NCBI GenBank assembly: GCA_022497145.1
Contig: MU385943.1
Span: 1 to 64,000 of the forward strand
Length of the DNA: 64,000 nt
Source of the DNA: Rostrohypoxylon terebratum
Lineage: Eukaryota; Ascomycota; Sordariomycetes; Xylariales; Hypoxylaceae
Direction: 5' to 3'
Part shown: positions 45,324-55,366 of the stretch, piece by piece
How positions within the stretch are numbered: the stretch's first letter is position 1
How the letters are laid out: the number at the start of each line of letters is the position of its first letter
Position numbers and translations under genes: made by a program
The notes under the pieces: generated by a model
What the model saw: the letters and a program-made list of their open reading frames with translations, nothing else
The model's database searches: none
What the model was told of the DNA's origin: nothing

Positions 45324-47405
45324 TCAGTGATTGAATCCACGAAATCGAACTTTCCGTTGCTTCGCTTCGGATTCCATCTGATCAAGATCAAGAGGTTTCT
45401 CTTCCTCCATAAAAGGTGAATCAGGAGAATAAACGGAGACGTCTTCGCCATTTTGAACAACGAACCGGTCTCCGTATAGCAAGAATGGCAAGATTGAACT
45501 TTTCCATAACAATTCTCGGCCTCGACATCTCCAACTTTTCAATAGGCTCCATAAAAGAAGCCCACCAACAATAGTAATAAGTAATGTTGGAAACAATAGC
45601 CACCTGTAGTCGACTGTTGTACATACGGTCGTGTGCAATACCTGTCCTAGTACTTCGCTAGGCGCACTAATAACCCCCATCCTCAATTTGTTCGATAGAC
45701 GGTCGGTAAAGGTTTCAACCTGCTTAATGGTACTATTTATTGTTGTACTATTGTCATTGTAGAACGCTGCCAGCCAAAATTGATTATTGTCGCAAAAAAA
45801 GGACTTCCCGGATCCTGATGGCGAGACAGAACAATTCCCACTGAGGAATAGATATTGCATCACCAATGAGAGGTCTGTCAGAATAGCCCGGTCCATGTTG
45901 TATATACAATCTTGCGGTGCTGTCACGTTCTCGATAGTGAAGTCTGGTGTCCCGATAGGATCTGCGTGAAGAAGTAGTAGGCGTTGGCTATCTACAGCGG
46001 ATGACATATTTGCAATAGTGTAAACTGTATTATCTATCATGCATGGCGACTGAACTGCTTGGAAATGGGTCTGTATGGATTCTGGTGGGGTTGATATTTT
46101 TAATCTTAGATCTTGATAAGACATATTGTGTATGTCTTCATTGGTGAAATTAGGTGGAAATGCGTGGTTTAGGTTCGGTACAAGAGGAACTGTGCTGACT
46201 AGCGACTCATGTAGCACACCATTAATCACAGATCCTCTATAGGAGCGAAGACAAGAATATAAAATACATGTGACTGCGATAAATTCAGGAAAGCTGTCAG
46301 TTCCTCTATGCCCGGTTGATGTGAAGATGGTAGTATTGCAAAGCGACCATACAGAAAGTGCCATCATCTCAGGGGTGAGTAGACTACTAGCCCAGTCAAG
46401 ATCAACTTGTGCACTATCAACAGACAGCTTCCCGGAAACTATGCTGGCATTCAGGGGGATCGAGATAACCATTCCATTGGGTAGGGTTTGATTCCTCATA
46501 GCATATGTATGAAGAGTTGGACCTTCAGGTGCAATACCGGGCGTCCATTCGCGTAAAGTCCAATCGGCGGATGAGATAAGCGAGGTGGTATCGACACAAG
46601 AACTACATACAGCTACAGAGCTGTACGTGTTGTTGATATGGTTCAAGAAGGTGCAGTTCCCTGTTGGGCAATCCGCTGTCATTGGAGCTGCATTTTCTGC
46701 ATCGTTGTCCTGAAAAAGAGAATATATCAAGGCGGTATGAAACTTTGGCGAGGAGATGATATTCCATGCACTTGAATTAGTTGAGTTGATGGTACGTAAT
46801 ATATTGAGACTGGAATGAACACCGTCTAGTGGGAATTGACAAGCGTACGTCCGAATAGCCTGTTGAACAAAGGGGCCTGTGCCCAGTGAAACTGCCATCA
46901 CTAATACCGCCAGTAGGGTAGAAGTATCCCTAACTATGTTTGGTAAAAGCTTGATGGAACCAATCAAGCCCCGGCTGGCCATGTCAAAGTGACTCGTCTC
47001 GATCAACCGTCGTACTGGCCCATCGTTTCTGGTTAACCCATCGCTGATGAAATAAGCCCATTTTGCCTGCCCGATAATCTCCGCAACCACAAAGAAGAGA
47101 CACATCCGGAATAGGGTGGCGATGATTGCCGTGAGCGTGCTGAGGTTGATGGCAGATCCCCAGTCAGGTACACGTTGGTTGTCGTAGCGTTCTAGTATGC
47201 CATATATTGCACTCAGTAATCCTACAGCGAGTGCAAAGTTGAGGATCTCCCACTTCCAGAAACGAAAGACCCGTACGTTGTCGCGAGACGTCCGAATATC
47301 TGGGGAAATAGAACGAGATCGGTTACGAGGTGTCGAGGATTGAGTATGGCCCCGATGCCGCACCTCGCCCTCCCTATTATTCATGATGTTACTCCTAATG
47401 GGCAT
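45324..47405 (-). CDS. DUF3176 family fungal membrane protein
   Basis: Single long exon, 693 residues with the ATG at 47405; the frame stays open about 20 codons further only through a TTG, and an upstream first exon is possible. Four membrane spans are visible: about 53-71 (LNFALAVGLLSAIYGIL), 90-112, 163-180 (LLAVLVMAVSLGTGPFVQQ) and 600-622 near the C-terminus (WLLFPTLLITIVGGLLLW). Between spans 3 and 4 lies a 400-residue glycosylatable, cysteine-containing domain with over ten N-x-S/T sites, probably outside the cell or in the lumen. The segment QAKWAYF after span 2 and LGTGPFVQQAIR after span 3 are typical of the DUF3176 family, which is abundant in Pezizomycotina and has no known function. 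The gene appears intact. Confidence 0.87.
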   Translation of the reverse strand: MPIRSNIMNNREGEVRHRGHTQSSTPRNRSRSISPDIRTSRDNVRVFRFWKWEILNFALAVGLLSAIYGILERYDNQRVPDWGSAINLSTLTAIIATLFRMCLFFVVAEIIGQAKWAYFISDGLTRNDGPVRRLIETSHFDMASRGLIGSIKLLPNIVRDTSTLLAVLVMAVSLGTGPFVQQAIRTYACQFPLDGVHSSLNILRTINSTNSSAWNIISSPKFHTALIYSLFQDNDAENAAPMTADCPTGNCTFLNHINNTYSSVAVCSSCVDTTSLISSADWTLREWTPGIAPEGPTLHTYAMRNQTLPNGMVISIPLNASIVSGKLSVDSAQVDLDWASSLLTPEMMALSVWSLCNTTIFTSTGHRGTDSFPEFIAVTCILYSCLRSYRGSVINGVLHESLVSTVPLVPNLNHAFPPNFTNEDIHNMSYQDLRLKISTPPESIQTHFQAVQSPCMIDNTVYTIANMSSAVDSQRLLLLHADPIGTPDFTIENVTAPQDCIYNMDRAILTDLSLVMQYLFLSGNCSVSPSGSGKSFFCDNNQFWLAAFYNDNSTTINSTIKQVETFTDRLSNKLRMGVISAPSEVLGQVLHTTVCTTVDYRWLLFPTLLITIVGGLLLWSLLKSWRCRGRELLWKSSILPFLLYGDRFVVQNGEDVSVYSPDSPFMEEEKPLDLDQMESEAKQRKVRFRGFNH

Positions 47406-48276
47406 ACTGGGAATAAGGCCCGTTGTCCTAGATCCGCGTTGGCGTGACAATCTTGATCCTTTCAAAAATTTGCAAAATCGAGTTATAATCTCAACTCAAT
47501 AGAATGTAAATGTGAAGTATTGGCAACCAGAACTTCATGCGATCCTGAGCCTTATTATATGGATATTTTCTTTGGGGTTGCTTGTGGGCAGGTGGTTTTA
47601 ATAGGCCTTGGTCTAGATTAGGTAGATAGAATGGCGAAGGAATTTTGGACGAAAGTTAGATGTTGTTTCAATCTATATATTTCTAAGCAACTTAGGTATG
47701 GCTGAGTAGGTAGGGAGGGCCAGTTTGGTAGACCTTGTCAGGTATATATAAGGGTTACATTTTTACGTGACCATCTCGCAATATCTTCCTGTAACGAGTT
47801 TTCAGAAGAAACGAAGGGGCCGAGAGTGCCTCCTCCAATTTATTCTTGGTGGTATCTAATATCTTCATCGCATCTTTAGTTTCAAAATCGCAATTGAAAT
47901 GGGCGAACATCGAATAGGTATCTGAAGTGAACGCTCAGTAACCGATGCCCCTTTCATTGTTAGGTAAGTAGTTGGCTGCATGGGAAAAAGCTATGCGTTA
48001 CAGTTTCATGCCAGCAGCGGGGAAATGGAAGGATTTATTGGCAGTATGGTACCTACTTGAAATTTTAATTGGACCAAGTGAGCATGTTACATTTGAGCAA
48101 ATGCAATAGCCCAATAGCGAACCCCCTCGTTGATGCCTGAAAATACATGTAAACTGAGGCGAAGGGATCTTATGGGTGTTAATTAGGTAGCTAGGTACCT
48201 ATTCAATTTATTTTCCAATCATTCTCCTGAGACTAATAATCTATCTCAGTTCACCGAATCGTGCTCGAAGACCATC
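47406..48276. other. intergenic between divergent genes
   Basis: About 870 bases that must hold promoters of both flanking genes. Palindrome TAGGTACCTA lies at 48192-48201, about 75 bases before the start of the next gene. Confidence 0.55.
48192..48201. repeat. intergenic palindrome TAGGTACCTA
   Basis: Third of four copies of this 10-mer in the window; it lies in the likely promoter of the gene at 48277. Confidence 0.85.
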
Positions 48277-49359
48277 ATGAATCGCCTATGCCAATCCTCT
48301 TACGGGAGCCTCGAAGCAGTCATCAACTTCGCTGGCTGTGATGGGAATCCCGAGCGACAACTGGTCCACTTCTACCGGGACCGTATCAGCGGAACGTGGT
48401 CCAAGGTTGACGTAATATCAACTAAACCTTCCTCCGGCGGCTCGATCATTCAAAACTGCGCCAAGCGAGATCGACATCAGAATCACGGGGATTTTGAGGT
48501 TCTCGTTCTTGAGGAGGATGGCTTAATGAAGCACTACACCCGCGACAACACAGTCTCTGTAGATAGTGGCGATTACGCTTGGAAGCTTTCTGCTGTGGTT
48601 AATGAGGGGCTGCATCCGCAATATGGCCAAGTGGTGGTGTGCGATGCTGCCCCTCTTTATCAAATGAAGCTCTCCACAAATAGCCCTTCCCAAGGGTATT
48701 CCATGGAGACTGTCTTATTAGCAAAAACTGGTGACGCTCTCAATTATCGTTGTCACCAGTCTAGTGACGGGGAAAAACAAATCAGGTATCATTGGAAATT
48801 CGTCTCCAGAATCATGAAGGGGGCCACGGGACCAGTTTGCTTATACCAAGATTCGAACGATGACTTAAGGGCGCTAGTACCAGTTTCTGACGGTATTGCT
48901 GAGTTTAATCGTTGGGGGTTTGGGACATGGAATAGAATACGAAGCATCGAAAACGCAAGCGGCCCAGCATGTACATACAGACCTAACCCATCCGATATTT
49001 CATTGGTACACGCGGTCGTGAGACATGAAGGGAATTTATCCGTGAAGACGAATATGAGAACGGAGAACAAGGCCAGTCAGAGGTTGTGGTTGGATTGCTC
49101 TGTTCAACTGCCGCCTAGCCTCGAAAAGCTTTACCGGAGTGATCACCACAAAGAAGGAGGTGGAATTCCAATGGCGATCATTTCACAATCTACATTCGCA
49201 CTTGGCCACTCCCCGAATGTAGAAGCAATCGTTTTTCATCCTTGTGGCACTGGATGGCAAGATAGATGGATGGTTTTGCATTGGAGCTGCTTGGCAGCGA
49301 CTTCAGAGTGGATGGTATCCGGTGTGGTTCTAGCTGAGGTGAAGGGGATGCCAATGTGA
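48277..49359 (+). CDS. possible beta-propeller (PLL/tachylectin-like) protein
   Basis: Intronless, 360 residues, ATG at 48277. No signal peptide or membrane span. Segments recur at roughly 45-50 residue spacing: FEVLVLEEDGLMKHYTRD, VCLYQDSNDDLRALVPV, CTYRPNPSDISLVHAVVRHE and TFALGHSPNVEAIVFHPC, each with short beta-like strands, an acidic or glycine turn and nearby Trp/His. This resembles PLL-like beta-propeller lectins, where each blade has an E-x-x-V-x-x-x-G-G-L-x-H-Y/W pattern. The repeats are diverged, so the fold is a reasoned guess and sugar binding is not shown. It lies next to the telomere-like block. Confidence 0.6.
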   Translation: MNRLCQSSYGSLEAVINFAGCDGNPERQLVHFYRDRISGTWSKVDVISTKPSSGGSIIQNCAKRDRHQNHGDFEVLVLEEDGLMKHYTRDNTVSVDSGDYAWKLSAVVNEGLHPQYGQVVVCDAAPLYQMKLSTNSPSQGYSMETVLLAKTGDALNYRCHQSSDGEKQIRYHWKFVSRIMKGATGPVCLYQDSNDDLRALVPVSDGIAEFNRWGFGTWNRIRSIENASGPACTYRPNPSDISLVHAVVRHEGNLSVKTNMRTENKASQRLWLDCSVQLPPSLEKLYRSDHHKEGGGIPMAIISQSTFALGHSPNVEAIVFHPCGTGWQDRWMVLHWSCLAATSEWMVSGVVLAEVKGMPM

Positions 49360-49535
49360 TGTGAACAGAATAGGAAATTCGGATTTTTCGTCTGAACTTT
49401 GAATATGCCTTCTATTATGGGCAAAGGGAAGAGAATGTGCCAATGGATTAAGAAAATTTTGGATATAGCCGTCCCTACATGCCTTCAGGGTTGTGATTTA
49501 AGTGTGATTACAAAACCCGAATTAAGCTGTCTTAG

Positions 49536-49629
49536 TAACCCTAACCCCAACCCCAACCCTAACCCTCAGGTTCAATCTCTCAACCGTACCCTAACCCTCA
49601 GGTTCAATCTCTCAACCGTACCCTAACCC
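49536..49629 (-). repeat. interstitial telomere-like repeats with a 32-bp tandem unit
   Basis: Starts with TAACCCTAACCCCAACCCCAACCCTAACCC-type units in 10-20 base pieces and continues as 2.3 copies of a 32-bp unit that begins CCCTAACCCTCAGG and ends CTCAACCGTA (49557-49588, 49589-49620, partial from 49621). On the + strand the motif is CCCTAA, opposite to the block at 42841. Confidence 0.88.
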
Positions 49630-51104
49630 TTGAACTATGCTTGTGTTACGTTGATTAGCTCAGCTCACAACGCCCTGAAAGCGATACCCCTTCACATACT
49701 TTCGAACAATTACATTGCCATGAAGAGTTCGAAGGACATGGTATTAATAGACTATTTATGAATAATTGACTTCCAAGGTTTGTGCCTAACTAGGTACCTA
49801 GTTATTGGGTAAATACGCACCTAGGTGGACACTTATTTCCCAATTCCCCTGTGAAACCGTCCTGGAGCGTAGGATAGACCTGAAGCCGGATCTACTCGTG
49901 AAGACTTGCATTGGAGAGACATCCTTGGATATCTAGATAGTCAGATGAAGAGGAATTTTCTTGTATATACTGGGTCCCTTATCATGAGGTAGTTTAAAGT
50001 TCCTTGCACAGCAACAGCTAGTCTATTTTCCTATTCTCTGGGTCTTTCGTCGTGAAAGAGCTCTTCTACTTGATTTCTGTAGTAATATATTGCTGCCTAG
50101 TGCTCTTCCTGTGTACCTCCGAATAGCCGTGTGTCGTTATCATATAACCTAGGTAGAGAGCGATTTTCAATAGTGGTAGGTAGGTTGATAGGTAGCTCGG
50201 GGTTTCCTGGTACGTAAAAGAGGGTAAAATATGAGCAAGGATATACTAAAATATAACATATAACCCAGATCTTGGATCGGTAAAGTCAACGTCGGATCAT
50301 ATGGTTCAAATGCTATTACCAGATCATTTGTATAACACTTAATCAAGTCCACCAGATCAGGCGAAGTTATGTATTTCCCTTCAATCTCTCCAGCATCAAT
50401 TTCAGGTTGATATCAGGATTTCAGACAATAATTCATTATAGATACCTAGAAGCTGAGGGATGGGGTGGAACAAACCTAGTTTCTAAACTTGGCGACGAGG
50501 GGATGTTATTCGACCCATCCAACAAGTAGCTCATATCTTCATCCAAGTCTACCTCATACAAGACTTGTTAATTCCAGATACACTGTTGCCTAAGATCCCT
50601 CAGCCTCTAGCAGAAAGATCAGTCGATGTGGAGACTACTGATAACAAAGTAGAACAATCACCCTTAATCCACGAGAACAGAATCACGATAACTGTCTATA
50701 CATACATATATCTTTATACACCACACACACAACTCGCATCGGATTTATTATTAACCCTCAAACACTGTACGGTACGCTAGTGAGTGACTAGCTAGTTGTG
50801 TACTGCCGAACCACCGCCTTATTCTGCCGAGAGCTGTGTGCTTGTTCACTTTTTCACAGAACCTACAACTGAAAGATTTCTTTCCTCCTACAACACACAA
50901 ATCCCACAGATCACAGTTAACTGATTGATCTTACCATCACACAACCAAGGCTTTCCATCATCTCTTGCCATCGCGTTACTAATCTTGATCATCATAATCA
51001 TCATCATCAACGCCTCCTCATCAACAGCCTGTTATCAACTGCTTGCCGTCAACTGCTTGCGATCGATTCTTGCTCCTACGTTGTTGACTCTGAACTTCGC
51101 CGTC
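49630..51104. other. intergenic
   Basis: About 1.5 kb, AT-rich, with the 14-bp palindrome at 49789-49802. The last 250 bases before 51105 are rich in CATCATCA and CAACTGC-type repeats and look like a leader region; the frame there (IALLILIIIIIIIN) is a by-product of the ATC repeat. Confidence 0.5.
49789..49802. repeat. intergenic palindrome ACTAGGTACCTAGT
   Basis: Perfect 14-bp palindrome identical to the one at 19883-19896; it includes the fourth TAGGTACCTA copy (49791-49800). Confidence 0.9.
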
Positions 51105-51542
51105 ATGGATTCGCGCAACAGGTAAGTGCCTACTGATCCAGCCGATTCCTCTCCCCGATTCCTATTGCTAACGGCACCACAGAATCTTCCGTTTTGAGCG
51201 TGGTATGGACAGCTACAAGACGCCCACCTCGAAATTTCTTGTATACTGATAAACGAACTACAGATTGCGATCCAAATATGTCTCTGCTCAGGACCGCCAA
51301 CATCACGGTGATGACCCGGCTAGATGAAGGCTGGTACATTCCTGAGATGCTCAACGAGGTTATGCGCACCATGATGAGACTCCAGACCGGAACACCGATC
51401 TGGACCTGGTACACGACCCTGGGATTCGTCATCCTCAGTATGTAGTTCAGAACCTGACAGAGTTCGCTACCTATACTAATGAATACTAGCTCAGTGCCGC
51501 GCTCGCTCTCGCGTCTGGATCAATCCTGATCTCAACAACTAG
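51105..51542 (+). CDS. small four-exon protein (87 aa), unknown function
   Basis: Exons 51105-51121, 51183-51202, 51264-51437 and 51490-51542 join in phase to give 87 residues beginning MDSRNRIFRFERDCDPN and ending RVWINPDLNN. Introns are 52-61 bp; donors are GTAAGT, GTATGG and GTATGT, and the third intron has a canonical TACTAAT branch site. The protein has a short aromatic and hydrophobic stretch (PIWTWYTTLGFVIL, about 56-69) that could be a membrane anchor. I do not recognise the family. Three consecutive in-phase introns are unlikely by chance, so this is probably a real gene that simple ORF calling would miss. An alternative is to read through the last intron, which would end the protein at residue 72. 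Confidence 0.6.
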
Positions 51543-52713
51543 AGATTACTACCTACTGTACGCAGCGAGATCAAGGGATAATCAGTTTCCCTGCCGCAGC
51601 TTTACGAACACCCACTGAAGCCTATTACGATTGAGTTACCGACCTCATCGACGGCTTTGATTTACGTATAACCCACACGGAGGATGGTAAGCAGATTCTC
51701 TTATCTCTTATCTTCGTCCTATCTAAGATGCACAAAGCTAACTTTCATCTTAGGGAACAGATTTCAGGATCATGGATTTCCGGTGTTTTGGAGGCGACAG
51801 GCCATTGGTATTCCTGTACACTACATAGTCGCAGTCATCTATACTGCGTCAGCTGTGTTTGTCAATGCACAGTTAGTCACGAGACATTCTCGTTGACGCC
51901 TCCCACAACGATCTTGACACCGTGTACTGTAGTGATTAAATGTCGTAGAATCCGTGGTATATGACTAATTGCTTAACTAATATCAAACGAATGTGTCCGA
52001 TCGACGTCAACTCTAATAAACTCAGTTTGCTCTTGACGGGGGTTAGTTTCAATTCCTTCTGTTGCAGCAGGCACGGAAGACCGATTCTTGCTAAGGGCTT
52101 CCGAAGCTTCACGATACCTCCTCAAGGTAGTCATATTACGTAATGAAAGGGGTTGATTATGTAATCGAGTATACTCTCCCGAGGTTACGTAATCCAGCCT
52201 ACGAACAGCTCATTTCAAATACTAGCGTATTACAAAGTAATCATCATCGAGCATTTCGATATTCCTATTCTTGAATATTGATCTAGTTCATGTACCGATG
52301 GAGTAGATCGCTAGGCATGTCAGCGGGGGAAACCGACCTTACCTTTCTCGGCCTCCCGACCGACTACCGATCCGACTCTTTGGCTCCAAATTAGCTCCCG
52401 CTCCCTTGACTGGGATCTGATTCGTCTGCTTTGTGGTATCCCACGTGTGTCCCTGCATGAGATGCTTGTCTTCTCCGCAAACGAGAATGCCTCTAAGTTA
52501 TAGACTACCTAGGTAGGATAAGATGACCCGCCGTCGATGGATTGCGCGATCGATACCTGGTATAACGAGCATCTGAGATACGCATCAATTTTGTATAAAA
52601 CTAGGTGATGAACGTGATAGATCTCACGATGCATTGCGGGGGCTAATAGCGAGTCCTAGCTCCTTGAATCTCTTTACCCATCAACCTAGGTCCGTAAGGT
52701 CCAGTCCGCCAGG
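51543..52713. other. intergenic
   Basis: About 1.2 kb between the small gene and GH3. A GT..AG pair near 51687-51754 (with a GCTAAC branch-like site) could be a spliced UTR of the small gene. The palindrome CTACCTAGGTAG lies at 52505-52516, about 200 bases before the GH3 start. Confidence 0.5.
52505..52516. repeat. intergenic palindrome CTACCTAGGTAG
   Basis: Perfect 12-bp palindrome in the likely GH3 promoter; shares its TACCTAGGTA core with 6539 and 20794. Confidence 0.85.
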
Positions 52714-55171
52714 ATGGTTCGCCTCGCTACCTCTGTCGCCGTCCTATCGGCCTTTTGGGATATGACATGTAATTCCATGTTTGCCAGTGCAGGGCAGGAT
52801 AGTCCAGCATATTTAGATTCATCACTCTCACCTAAAGAACGAGCAGCAGACCTCCTTGAACGTATGACATGGGGGGAAAAGGTCGGTCAGCTCGGCGGCA
52901 TTCGAAGAACTCTAACGCACGCCAATGGCCAAGCAGCTTTCAACAAGACAGCCTTTGATGTGACTCACAAGACTCAGAATGGGCAGATAGGTACGTGAAG
53001 CATGACTACCTACTCATCCGAAAAGCACGTGTAACTCACTAGAATGCCAAATAGGCCTAGGAGCTCAATATAACTACGCCAAGGACGTCTTGCCTGTCGT
53101 AAACGAACTTCGTGCTGAGCAGATCAACAGTACGAGACTGGGAATCCCGTACGTGGTGATCACCGACTCAATCAATTCGATGTGGATATCCGGCGGTACT
53201 CTGTTCCCCGGTGCCGTTTCGATGGCCTCGTCATGGAATCTAGACCTGTATGAACAAGTCGTCGCGGCCATTCGAGACGAGAATCATGCAATTGGCGTCA
53301 ACTGGGTTCTTTCTCCAGAACTTGACATCGCATACGACCCCAGAAATGGCCGAAACGGCCAGATGTAAGCTACTAGATACCACACAGAACCTTTTACAAA
53401 GGATTGACTAACTATAGGCAGGTTTGGAGAGGATACGTACCTCGTCTCGCAATTCGGCACGAAGTATGTCAAAACCATGCAAGCGAAGGATGAACACGGC
53501 TTTGTTAAGATTGCAACGACAATAAAACACTGGGTTTACGGTCGCGGAAACGGTGGTGTCAACCGAGCCAGTATGTCTGGAGGGATCAATCATATCATGA
53601 ACGATCTCGTAGCACCGTACATCAAGGTTATCCAAGAAGCAGATCCTCTGTCGTTAATGGTATCCTACGCCTCTGTAGATCGTGTCCCTATGTCTATCAA
53701 CAGATATATGGTACAGGATATTCTGAGGGGCAATGTTGGATTTCAAGGGTTGATCATGTCAGACGCAAGTTCCATTCAATACACTACAACAGAGTCGAAG
53801 GTCTCGAAATCTCGAGAAGATGCTGCTCAAAAGGCCCTTCGCGCCGGGCTAGAACATGAATTATCCCCTGATGGAACAGGCCTCTACACGACTCTGATCA
53901 GCGAGGTTAATAATACCGAAATTGCGAATTTAATTAACAAATCCGTCTCGGCTCTGCTTGAGATCAAATTTGCGACAGGGGTATTCGACAACCCGCTGCC
54001 TACCGCTGAAAAGATGGAGAGCGTGTTGAGAAGCGAGAAGCACCTCGAAATAAACCGGAATATCTCTCGAGAGTCAATTGTACTCCTTAAAAACGATGGG
54101 ATATTGCCTCTTCGAAAGAGTAACGTGAGCAAGATCGCAGTCGTGGGCGCATATGCTGACATGATCAATGCCGGTATGTATGCGGCTTGCAATGCCACCG
54201 ATCCCGCCTACGGCAACTCGTTTCGTCACAGTCTCGAGAACAAACTTGAAGCCGAGAATGTCCTCTACGCTCATGGTGTTGACGCACTGCCTTCGAACGA
54301 CAGCTCAGGAATTGATGCGGCTGTGGTAGCTGCTAAGGAGGCAGGGCTCGCTGTCGTAGTATTAGGTTCTGGATACGGAACATTTGATACAACTGAAATT
54401 AACAACCGTCGAACGGACGGCGAAGGGTTCGCGCACGCGGAACTGGGATTTCCCGGTCTCCAACAAGAGCTGCTGGACGCGGTACTTGATACCGGTGTTC
54501 CTACTATATTGGTAATGAGCAGCGGGCAGACTTTCGTTCTAAACGAGTCGACTATACGATCTGCGGCTATCATCCACTCCTGGTTATCTGGCGAATTCAC
54601 AGGGGATGCGCTTGTTGAAATCCTCTTCGGTGACGTGAATCCGAGCGGGAAACTGACGGTGACAATGCCGCAGGCTAATGGCGCATTCCCCGTCGCGTAT
54701 GATTATCTACCGTCTGATGACAGAGGAGGTTTCGGTGCCGCCACATTATACGACTGGCAGTGGCCACAGTTAAGCCGATACGCGCCCCTTAGATTCGGGT
54801 TCGGGCTGAGTTACACGACATTCAATATCTCGTCACCGATAGCTCCAAGTACAATATCAAATAGTGACAACGTGTCAGTAAGCGTAAGCGTGACAAACAC
54901 CGGAGGTGTCGCGGGGAAGGAAGTCATTCAATTATACTATCGACCAGAATATAGTATGATCGAGTTCCCTGTCATGAAGCTTATTCGATTCGCCAAGGTA
55001 GAAGTGGCGCCGGGCGAGTCTGGGGAAGTTAGCTTTCATGTGACTCCCAATGAACTAGGATATTACATCGATGGGGAATGGAACGTCGACTTGGGGAACT
55101 ACACTTTCTGGATTGGAAGTAGCTCTAGGACAGAAGATCTACAGCAATTTAATGTAACGATATCGCGCTAG
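52714..55171 (+). CDS. GH3 family beta-glycosidase (beta-glucosidase/xylosidase type)
   Basis: Three exons (52714-52990, 53055-53364, 53422-55171) with introns of 64 and 57 bp encode 778 residues. A hydrophobic N-terminus (MVRLATSVAVLSAFWDMTC) probably acts as a signal peptide, though it is not ideal. The GH3 N-terminal barrel follows (LLERMTWGEKVGQLGG, then ITDSINSMW, KHW near 231), with the nucleophile D310 in GLIMSDASS. The alpha/beta sandwich comes next (SIVLLKNDGILPL, VVLGSGYGT, WLSGEFTGDALVEILFGDVNPSGKL), and a C-terminal fibronectin-III-like domain (VSVTNTGGVAGKEVIQLYYRP) ends the protein. All are standard for fungal three-domain GH3 enzymes acting on beta-linked oligosaccharides. The DASS sequence after the nucleophile is unusual compared with the common DWGA/DYGA. 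The gene is tail to tail with a Zn2Cys6 regulator, 195 bases apart, which may control it. Confidence 0.92.
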
Positions 55172-55366
55172 ATAGAAGCCGAGTGGAGGTAGGGGATGGT
55201 GTAAGCTAGCTTGCGCCAAATTTAATGTTAATAGAAGACAATACCTAACTAGGTCATATTGGATAGGTATTAATCAAAAGCTGCTTTTCAATCGTGCTTC
55301 TGGGTGTTCTTGATCTTTGGGAAAAGTGTATCGGGTTGATATTCGAATTGAGTATAGTCCGGTTTG

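Noticed and set aside
50925..51125. Hydrophobic frame with a run of isoleucines
   Set aside because: Produced by an ATC/ATT repeat in the leader of the small gene; it would begin with a non-ATG codon.
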